Origin: Betaproteobacteria bacterium
GTDB lineage: Bacteria > Pseudomonadota > Gammaproteobacteria > Burkholderiales > Burkholderiaceae
Length of the DNA stretch: 16,345 nucleotides
Direction of reading: 5' to 3'
Assembly (NCBI GenBank): GCA_018969885.1
Contig: JAGWXN010000043.1
Location: forward strand, 1-16,345
This document shows positions 8,570-16,345 of the stretch, one piece after another. How positions within the stretch are numbered: position 1 is the stretch's first letter; every line of letters begins with the position of its first letter. The notes beneath the pieces were generated by a model, which saw only the letters and a list, made by a program, of their open reading frames with translations, had not been told where the DNA came from and made no database searches. Made by a program: the position numbers and the translations under genes.

Positions 8570-9589
8570 TCAGACGTGCCGCTCGCGCGCAAGCCGGGCG
8601 CCCGCCACAAGCGCCTCCAGCTTGGCAAGCGCCACCTCGCGGCTCATGGGCGCCATGCCGCAGTTGGTGCAGGCAAAGAGCCGGTTCGGCGGTACATGAG
8701 CGAGCGCGCGTGCGATGGTATCGGCCACCTGCGCAGGCGTTTCGACCGCGTCGGTCGCGACATCAATCACCCCCAACAGCACATCCTTACCCTCGAGAAG
8801 CCGCAGCAGTTCAATCGGTACCTGTGAAGCGATGCACTCGAGCGACACCTGATGGATTCGGCTTCGCGCGAGCGCCGGGAACACCACCTCGTACTGTCGC
8901 CACTCACTACCCAGCGAGCGCTTCCAATCGATATTGGCCTGGATGCCATAGCCATAGCAGATATGAACCGCAGTGGTACAGCGCAAGCCCTCGATCGCGC
9001 GGTGCAGCGCCTCGATGCCCCAGTCGCATACCTCGTCCATGTAGACATTGAAGGCAGGTTCATCGAACTGAATGATGTCGACCCCGTCAGCCTCAAGCGC
9101 ACGCGCCTCCTGGTTGAGGAGATCGGCAAAGGCCATTGCCATACGGACCCTGTCGCCATAGTGCCGATCGGCGATCGTGTCGACGATGGTCATGGGGCCG
9201 GGCAGCGTGAACTTGATGCGGCGGGTCGTGTGCGCGCGTAGCAGCTTGGCTTCCACCTCATGCACCCGCCCGCGCAGTGTGAGCGGGCCCACCACCTGCG
9301 GCACCATCGCGTCATAGCGGTTGTTGCGAATGCCCATCTTCACTTTGTTCTCGAAGTCGATGCCTTCCACCGCCTCGAGAAAGCCGTGCACAAAGTGCTG
9401 GCGCGACTGCTCGCCATCGCCGATCACATCAAGCCCCGCGTCCTCCTGAAGCTTCAGCCACACGAGCGTGGCGTCGGCCTTGGCACGCGCCAGCGCGTCA
9501 CCCTCGGTGCCCCAACGTGGCCACAGTTTTCCGGTCTCGGCGAGCCAGCCGGGTTTAGGCAGACTGCCCGCAATGCTTGTCTCGAACAT
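8570..9589 (-). CDS. Core-MetE type methionine synthase (MesD-like)
   Basis: 339-residue zinc-dependent methyltransferase matching only the catalytic C-terminal half of MetE, so it is not full cobalamin-independent MetE (about 750 aa). It transfers a methyl group to homocysteine. The predicted zinc ligands are His209 and Cys211 (AVHICYGYG), Glu251 (SLECIAS) and Cys310 (TNCGM). The N-terminus TSIAGSLPKPGWLAE and the segment IQFDEPAFNV are typical. From memory it is closest to the folate-independent MesD group. In known cases MesD works with MesX (DUF1852), which is not in this window. I chose the ATG at 9589 because GGGAG lies ten bases upstream. An ATG at 9610 adds seven residues with no good ribosome site. 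The frame remains open to 9760, but that extension would overlap the divergent transporter. Confidence 0.87.
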   Translation of the reverse strand: MFETSIAGSLPKPGWLAETGKLWPRWGTEGDALARAKADATLVWLKLQEDAGLDVIGDGEQSRQHFVHGFLEAVEGIDFENKVKMGIRNNRYDAMVPQVVGPLTLRGRVHEVEAKLLRAHTTRRIKFTLPGPMTIVDTIADRHYGDRVRMAMAFADLLNQEARALEADGVDIIQFDEPAFNVYMDEVCDWGIEALHRAIEGLRCTTAVHICYGYGIQANIDWKRSLGSEWRQYEVVFPALARSRIHQVSLECIASQVPIELLRLLEGKDVLLGVIDVATDAVETPAQVADTIARALAHVPPNRLFACTNCGMAPMSREVALAKLEALVAGARLARERHV

Positions 9590-9670
9590 GAGCTGATAAC
9601 TCCCGTTCATCTGGATAAAAAAGGGTTGGTCGCGTGGCGCAGCGCACACTGCCGGTAAGATGCCAATCCC

Positions 9671-10786
9671 ATGGAAACCCCGATCATATCCGTCGGCGCC
9701 ATCGCCGCGTTGGGCTTTGGCCTTGGTGCCGCTTTTGGCTTCATCGGCGCCCGCACGCACTTCTGCACGCTAGGCGCCATCTCCGACATCCTCAACATCG
9801 GAAGCTGGACGCGCATGCGCATGTGGCTCCTTGCGATCGGCGTGGCCGTTCTCGGCGTCTGGGCATTCGAGATCACAGACCAGGTCAGTACCGCGCGCTC
9901 GCTTTATGCCACCAGCCGGCTGCCATGGCTCTCGCATATCGTGGGTGGCCTGTTGTTCGGTATTGGTATGACGCTCGCTTCAGGCTGCACCAGCAAGACG
10001 CTGATCCGTCTGGGCGGCGGCAACCTGAAATCGGTGCTCGTGTTTCTGGTGGTGGGCATCTCGGCCTACATGACACTCAAGGGTCTGTTCGGCGTCTGGC
10101 GCTCAGCCACCGTTGATCAGGTGGTGATTGATCTGGGCACGAGTCAGGAATTACCGGCGTTGCTCGCGGCCTGGACGGGCACCGAGGCCGCTGTGCTCCA
10201 GCGGTGGCTGCCCCCCGTCCTGGGCGTCGCGCTCACACTTGGCGCGCTCGCCAGCCGCGATATGTGGCGCGACGAACCCTATGCGATTTCCGGCGGCGTT
10301 CTGATCGGTCTCATCGTGGTAGGCGGCTGGTATGTCACCGGCCACATCGGCTTCGTCGAGGAGCACCCCGACACCCTCGAGGCCGCGTACATTGGCACCC
10401 AGGGCAACCGCCCCGAATCCCTGTCGCTCGTGGCGCCCTTTGCCTATACGCTCGAGCTCCTCATGTTCTGGAGTGACAAATCCCGCCACATCACTTTCGG
10501 CATCGCCACGGCACTCGGCATGGTGGCGGGCGCGCTCGCATGGGCTATCGCCACGCGCAGCTGGCGCGAGGAAGTGTTTCCTGACGGTGCCGATTTCCGT
10601 CGCCACCTGCTGGGCGGGGTCCTGATGGGGGTGGGCGGCGTTACGGCGCTGGGCTGCACCATCGGTCAGGGTTTGAGCGGCTTGTCCACGCTCTCGCTGG
10701 GATCGTTCATCACGACGGCCGCGATCATTGTCGGCTGCGTGATCACCATGAAAATCGATCTCTGGCGCATGATGCGCGAGGCCTGA
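9671..10786 (+). CDS. YeeE/YedE family (TsuA-like) sulfur-compound transporter
   Basis: 371-residue inner-membrane protein with many hydrophobic helices and the three conserved cysteine motifs of the family: THFCTLG (Cys32), ASGCTSKTLIRLGGGN (Cys106) and LGCTIGQGLSG (Cys329). In structurally studied TsuA these cysteines line the path for thiosulfate. The uptake of thiosulfate or a related sulfur compound is inferred from this. Both halves of the internal duplication are in one polypeptide. No TusA/YeeD-like partner is adjacent. The gene diverges from the methionine-synthase-like gene across about 80 bp, so the two may share sulfur-responsive control, although I could not define a promoter. 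The ATG start has only a modest GGTAAG ribosome site. It converges on the binding-protein gene, with 35 bp between stops. Confidence 0.9.
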   Translation: METPIISVGAIAALGFGLGAAFGFIGARTHFCTLGAISDILNIGSWTRMRMWLLAIGVAVLGVWAFEITDQVSTARSLYATSRLPWLSHIVGGLLFGIGMTLASGCTSKTLIRLGGGNLKSVLVFLVVGISAYMTLKGLFGVWRSATVDQVVIDLGTSQELPALLAAWTGTEAAVLQRWLPPVLGVALTLGALASRDMWRDEPYAISGGVLIGLIVVGGWYVTGHIGFVEEHPDTLEAAYIGTQGNRPESLSLVAPFAYTLELLMFWSDKSRHITFGIATALGMVAGALAWAIATRSWREEVFPDGADFRRHLLGGVLMGVGGVTALGCTIGQGLSGLSTLSLGSFITTAAIIVGCVITMKIDLWRMMREA

Positions 10787-10821
10787 GTCCACTGCAGGAT
10801 GGCCTGAAAAACCCCGTTCTA

Positions 10822-13351
<2,530 letters not shown>

Positions 13352-14674
13352 ATGAACCTTGTTCCCCGACTCGCCCGAAGCCTGCCGTTTTTCTATGGCT
13401 GGTTGATCATCGGCATCGCGTTCGTATCGATGGCCCTGGCGGTGAACGCCCGCACATCGTTCTCGCTCGTGTACCCACCCATCCTCGATGAATTCGGCTG
13501 GGACCGCGCCGACACAGCGGGCGCGTTCTCGTTCGGCTTTCTGGTCTCGGCCGCCCTGAGCCCGCTACTCGGCCGGGCCATGGAACGCTTCGGACCGGTG
13601 CCGGTGATGGAGGCGGGGGCGCTCGCAAGTGGCCTCGGCATGCTGCTCGCGAGCCAGGCGTCCTCCCTCTGGGAGTTCTATCTGAGCCTGGGCCTGCTGG
13701 TGGGATTTGGCAGCGTCTGCCTGGGCTACACCGGGCATGGGCTCTTTCTGTCAGCATGGTTCGAGCGCAGGCGCGGGCTAGCCATCTCGATCGCCTACGC
13801 CGGCGCAGGCGCGGGTTCAATCCTGCTGCTGCCGGTCATGCAGGAGTTGATCGACGCCGCCGGCTGGCGGCGCGCCTGCCTCATCCTGGGTAGTCTCATT
13901 CTGGCAGTCCTGGTCCCCCTCAATTTGCTGGTGAGAAGACGACCCTCGGACCTCGGCCTGCAACCCGACGGCGATCCCGTCCGGGTTAACGGCCAGGCCG
14001 GTGCGCAACGCACCCGCCGCGTCGACCCGGCGTGGACCAGCGTCGAATGGACGCTGCGCCTGGCGGTTCGCACGCACCGCTTCTGGTGGATCGCGCTCGG
14101 TTATGCCAGTGCGCTCTTCGTCTGGTATGCGGTACAGGTTCACCAGACCCGCTATCTGCTCGAGGTGGGGTTTGACGCGACGCTCGCTGCCTGGGCACTG
14201 GGTGTGGTGAGCCTTGCAGGCGTACCCGGACAGATTGCGCTTGGCTGGCTTTCCGATCGGGTGGGCCGCGAACTCGTATGGGGCGTCGGCTGCGCCGGAT
14301 TCATCGCGTGCTGCCTCCTGCTGATCGCACTCGCCCGCTGGCCGATTCTCCCGCTTCTGGGCCTGATGGTGGTGGTGCAGGGGGTCATCGGATACGGGGT
14401 GACTTCGGTGTTCGGCGCCATTCCAGCGGATGTGTTCGAAAGCCCGCACTACGGCCCCATCTTCGGCACGATCAGTTTGCTCGCGATTACTGGCGGCGCG
14501 CTCGGCCCCTGGGTGACCGGCCTGATTCACGACGCCACTGGCAGCTATCTGCCCGCGTTTGCGCTGGGTGCGGCCATGTCGGCAGTCGCCGCGTTTGCGA
14601 TCTGGCGCGCAGCGCCCGGCACTGTGCGTGCTGTGCCCGGCCGGTCGGGCACCAAATCGGACACAAGAGGGTAA
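13352..14674 (+). CDS. MFS transporter, oxalate/formate-monocarboxylate type
   Basis: 440-residue inner-membrane protein with about 12 hydrophobic helices. The opening FFYGWLIIGIAFVSMALAV is typical of the oxalate:formate antiporter and monocarboxylate porter branch of the major facilitator superfamily. The MFS loop-2/3-like motif appears as GRAMERFGPVPVM in the first half and GWLSDRVGRELVWG in the second. A central cytoplasmic loop (about 190-235) is charged, with RRRPSDLGLQPDGD. The substrate is probably an organic acid. Divergent placement beside pobA makes 4-hydroxybenzoate or a related aromatic acid a reasonable guess, but this class is distinct from the usual aromatic acid:H+ symporters. 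The ATG is preceded by CAGGAT, a fair ribosome site. It converges on the hibernation factor gene. Confidence 0.9.
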   Translation: MNLVPRLARSLPFFYGWLIIGIAFVSMALAVNARTSFSLVYPPILDEFGWDRADTAGAFSFGFLVSAALSPLLGRAMERFGPVPVMEAGALASGLGMLLASQASSLWEFYLSLGLLVGFGSVCLGYTGHGLFLSAWFERRRGLAISIAYAGAGAGSILLLPVMQELIDAAGWRRACLILGSLILAVLVPLNLLVRRRPSDLGLQPDGDPVRVNGQAGAQRTRRVDPAWTSVEWTLRLAVRTHRFWWIALGYASALFVWYAVQVHQTRYLLEVGFDATLAAWALGVVSLAGVPGQIALGWLSDRVGRELVWGVGCAGFIACCLLLIALARWPILPLLGLMVVVQGVIGYGVTSVFGAIPADVFESPHYGPIFGTISLLAITGGALGPWVTGLIHDATGSYLPAFALGAAMSAVAAFAIWRAAPGTVRAVPGRSGTKSDTRG

Positions 14675-14807
14675 GCCCCCCTGCAGCGGCTGGTTCGGGA
14701 GGCTCGGGGAGCGGATAGGGCCCGCAGGCCCCAGGGCCTTTCAAAGACCCGAGGGCTTGACCGCGAGCGAGCTTCAGGCTGCTACCGGCGCTACCCGGCT
14801 ACCGCCT
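14675..14807. other. Convergent intergenic gap with weak hairpins
   Basis: This 133-bp gap separates the MFS and HPF stops. A small hairpin AGGCC-CCAG-GGCCT (14726-14739) followed by only two T bases could be a weak plus-strand terminator. Near the HPF stop, GCTACCGGC, GCTACCCGGC and TACCGCC (14781-14806) form imperfect direct repeats. No gene is seen. Confidence 0.3.
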
Positions 14808-15167
14808 TCACTCTGCCGTGGCTTCAACCACCTGCGGCAGCGAATGCTGCTTCACATCGCCCCGGAGCTTGCGCGCATGCTCTTCTACCTGGCGACGCGC
14901 AGCAAGGAAAGCGTCTCGCAACGCAACGTTCACGTCTTCATGGTGGGCATGGTTGGCGACGATGTTGGCGCCCGGCACCGACACGTCGACGCTCACGATG
15001 AAGTGTTCGCCCTGTGCCTTATGGTGATGAGGCTTGTCGACCACCACGCGACAGCCCGTGACGTTGGGATGAAACCGTTCGAGCTTCTCGGTTTTTTCCC
15101 GGATCAGCTGCTCCAACGCGGGCGAAACATCCATGCCGCGGAAATTGATCTGCAGGGTGGTACGCAT
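14808..15167 (-). CDS. HPF/RaiA-family ribosome hibernation protein (short form)
   Basis: 119-residue protein of the ribosome-associated inhibitor family, which binds the 30S decoding centre and silences ribosomes during stress. The family pattern is visible: LQINFRGMDVSPALEQLIREK (5-25), KLERFHPNVTGCRVVVD, a central GEHFIVSVDVSVPGANIVAN strand pair, and a last helix EDVNVALRDAFLAARRQVEEHAR. The His-rich KPHHHKAQGEH segment and HAHHED are typical of the stress-type variant found apart from rpoN. It lacks the C-terminal dimerisation domain of long HPF, so 100S formation, if any, would need another factor. The ATG has AAAGGAC seven bases upstream. A perfect FNR-type box lies about 150 bp upstream. 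It is not next to rpoN or ptsN, so it is probably a second, condition-specific copy. Confidence 0.92.
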   Translation of the reverse strand: MRTTLQINFRGMDVSPALEQLIREKTEKLERFHPNVTGCRVVVDKPHHHKAQGEHFIVSVDVSVPGANIVANHAHHEDVNVALRDAFLAARRQVEEHARKLRGDVKQHSLPQVVEATAE

Positions 15168-15224
15168 CGGTCGTCCTTTCGCGCACGGGGCGCAACGGGG
15201 AAAAACCTGTGGCGACGGGTCGTC

Positions 15225-15238
15225 TTGATCCCTATCCT
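15225..15238. promoter_or_regulatory. Possible degenerate second FNR-type site
   Basis: TTGAT-CCCT-ATCCT keeps one perfect half-site and three of five bases of the other. Its centre is 89 bp from the perfect box and about 64 bp before the HPF start. It is suggestive only. Confidence 0.25.
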
Positions 15239-15313
15239 ACTGCGATTCCACGCGTTGCGGGGAAGTCGTCAGACGGGATCTTTTCTGCCGCAAATCGTGC
15301 GATGATCGACGGT

Positions 15314-15327
15314 TTGATACCGATCAA
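15314..15327. promoter_or_regulatory. Perfect FNR/ANR-type box upstream of HPF gene
   Basis: TTGATACCGATCAA matches the palindromic consensus TTGAT-N4-ATCAA of FNR/ANR/FixK-type oxygen or nitric-oxide responsive regulators at all ten defined bases. It lies in the 173-bp gap between the pyruvate carboxylase stop (15341) and the HPF start (15167), 13 bp past the carboxylase stop, so HPF is the only sensible downstream target. I see no strong -10 box at the spacing expected for a site centred at -41.5, so the exact promoter is open. Confidence 0.6.
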
Positions 15328-15340
15328 GTAAGGCGCGCCC

Positions 15341-16345
15341 TCAAGCGCGCATCTCCACCAGCAGATCGCGCGCGGCCACTGTATCGCCCGGCCGCACATG
15401 CACCGCCTTCACCAAGCCGTCGCGCTCGGCGCGAATCTGTGTCTCCATCTTCATTGCCTCGATCGAGACCACGGGGTCGCCCTGTTTGACCGCCTGCCCG
15501 GCTTTCACCGCGACCGTCACGATCATCCCTGGCATCGGTGCAGCCACCTGTGCGGGATTGGCCGCATCGGCCTGGGGACGCGCCTGCACGCGGCGCGCGC
15601 CGCTGCGCTCCACGCGCATCGTTCGCGGCTGGCCGTTCAGCTCGAAGAACACCTTGACGACCCCTTCCTCTTCCGCAGGTGCGGTACCGAGCAGGCGCAC
15701 GATCAACGACTTGCCCGGATCCAGGTCGATGTTGATTTCCTCGAGCTCGGCCATGCCATAGAAATAGGTGGGCGAGGGCAACACACTGAGATCGCCATAA
15801 CGCTTTCGATGCGCGGCAAAATCGGCGAACACCTTTGGATACATGAGCCACGATGACAGTTCGGACTCGCTGATTGCGTGTCCGGCGATCTTGTGCACCT
15901 GCTCGCGCGCCGCATCCAGGTCGACCGGCGCAATTCGCTCGCCCGGACGGAACGGTCTGGGTGGCTCAGCGACGATGGGCGTTGCGGTGTCGCACTTCAA
16001 CACCCTGCGAGAAATTTCACGCGGGAACCCATCGGGCGGAAAGCCCAGTTCGCCCCGGAAAAGCGACACCACACTTTCGGGAAACGCGATCTCGCGCTCG
16101 GGGTCGAGTACATCGGCCACCGTCAGATCATTCACCGCCATGAAGAGCGCCATGTCGCCCACCACCTTGGAGGTGGGTGTCACTTTCACGATGTCGCCAA
16201 ACAGGCGATTGACCTCAGCGTAGCGCTCGGCCACTTCGGGCCAGCGATGTTCAAGCCCCAGCGCGCGCGCCTGCTCACGGAGGTTAGTGTATTGACCGCC
16301 AGGCATTTCATGGCGATAGACATCGGAGGTGCCAGCGCGAATATC
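15341..16345 (-). CDS. pyc: Pyruvate carboxylase, C-terminal part (5' end outside window)
   Basis: Single-chain pyruvate carboxylase makes oxaloacetate from pyruvate, bicarbonate and ATP (anaplerosis). 334 residues are visible of a protein usually near 1150. The frame stays open to the right edge, and the Met at 16306 is internal to the AGTSDVYRHEMPGGQYTNL motif at the end of the carboxyltransferase domain. Next comes the KVTPTSKVVGDMALFM and FPESVVSLFRGELG region, then YPKVFADF and the tetramerisation-like strands. The C-terminal biotin carrier domain has AAPMPG and the biotin attachment site EAMKMET, with the biotinyl Lys codon at 15449-15451. The order and sequence fit pyruvate carboxylase better than oxaloacetate decarboxylase alpha, because of the MPGGQYTNL context and length. 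Upstream catalytic domains cannot be checked. Confidence 0.93.
   Translation of the reverse strand, partial: DIRAGTSDVYRHEMPGGQYTNLREQARALGLEHRWPEVAERYAEVNRLFGDIVKVTPTSKVVGDMALFMAVNDLTVADVLDPEREIAFPESVVSLFRGELGFPPDGFPREISRRVLKCDTATPIVAEPPRPFRPGERIAPVDLDAAREQVHKIAGHAISESELSSWLMYPKVFADFAAHRKRYGDLSVLPSPTYFYGMAELEEINIDLDPGKSLIVRLLGTAPAEEEGVVKVFFELNGQPRTMRVERSGARRVQARPQADAANPAQVAAPMPGMIVTVAVKAGQAVKQGDPVVSIEAMKMETQIRAERDGLVKAVHVRPGDTVAARDLLVEMRA

Noticed and set aside
7511..8827. Long plus-strand open frame (438 codons) opposite the SDR and methionine synthase genes
   Set aside because: It lies antisense to two well-recognised genes, has an Arg/His/Pro-rich composition with no family motif, and overlaps the end of dinB. 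It is a GC-rich shadow frame.
9590..9760. N-terminal extension of the methionine synthase frame to 9760
   Set aside because: It would overlap the divergent transporter gene and adds residues absent from the family. The ATG at 9589 has a better ribosome site and gives the typical N-terminus.
13817..14530. Minus-strand open frame of 237 codons opposite the MFS gene
   Set aside because: The translation is charged and featureless, while the opposite strand encodes a clear membrane transporter.
14781..14806. Imperfect triple repeat of GCTACCGGC type after the HPF stop
   Set aside because: It has three short, unequal units only and no spacer regularity. It could be part of a weak transcript-end structure but is not a CRISPR or mobile-element repeat.

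Overview
The window is a compact, GC-rich chromosomal segment that looks like ordinary proteobacterial genome. The best guess is a betaproteobacterium, probably Burkholderiales. This is inferred from the DinB variant with an enlarged finger loop, the cyanophycin synthetase, the solo LivK-type binding protein and PobA; I could run no search. Genes are tightly packed. The longest non-coding gap is about 173 bp. I see no rRNA, tRNA, insertion sequence, prophage gene or CRISPR array.

Layout. Positions 1-1671 (+) are the C-terminal part of cyanophycin synthetase (nitrogen/carbon storage), cut by the window edge. Next is a complete malate synthase G (1769-3928, +), which closes the glyoxylate route. 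From 6322 down to 3989 on the minus strand runs a three-gene unit: histidine-phosphatase-fold protein, MaoC-like hydratase, Old Yellow Enzyme-type reductase. It ends at a hairpin shared with glcB. dinB (DNA polymerase IV) runs divergently from this unit on the plus strand (about 6370-7734). An SDR oxidoreductase (8533-7760) and a core-MetE/MesD-like methionine synthase (9589-8570) follow on the minus strand. Divergent from the synthase is a YeeE/YedE (TsuA-like) sulfur transporter (9671-10786, +).

Positions 13232-10822 (-) hold pobA (4-hydroxybenzoate 3-monooxygenase), coupled by a 4-base overlap to a periplasmic branched-chain-amino-acid-type binding protein. An MFS transporter of the oxalate/formate-monocarboxylate type diverges from it (13352-14674, +). 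The right end carries a short HPF/RaiA-type ribosome hibernation protein (15167-14808, -) and the C-terminal third of a single-chain pyruvate carboxylase with its biotinyl lysine (15341 to the right edge, -).

Taken together the genes suggest a heterotroph using organic and aromatic acids (PobA, MFS, binding protein, malate synthase, pyruvate carboxylase), with storage (cyanophycin) and dormancy (HPF) functions. The most specific regulatory signal is a perfect FNR/ANR-type palindrome (TTGAT-N4-ATCAA, 15314-15327) upstream of the HPF gene, which suggests oxygen control of ribosome hibernation. I found no clearly novel multi-gene system. The points worth a second look are that FNR box, the folate-independent-type methionine synthase without its usual partner, the pobA/binding-protein coupling, and the histidine phosphatase lacking its second catalytic histidine.
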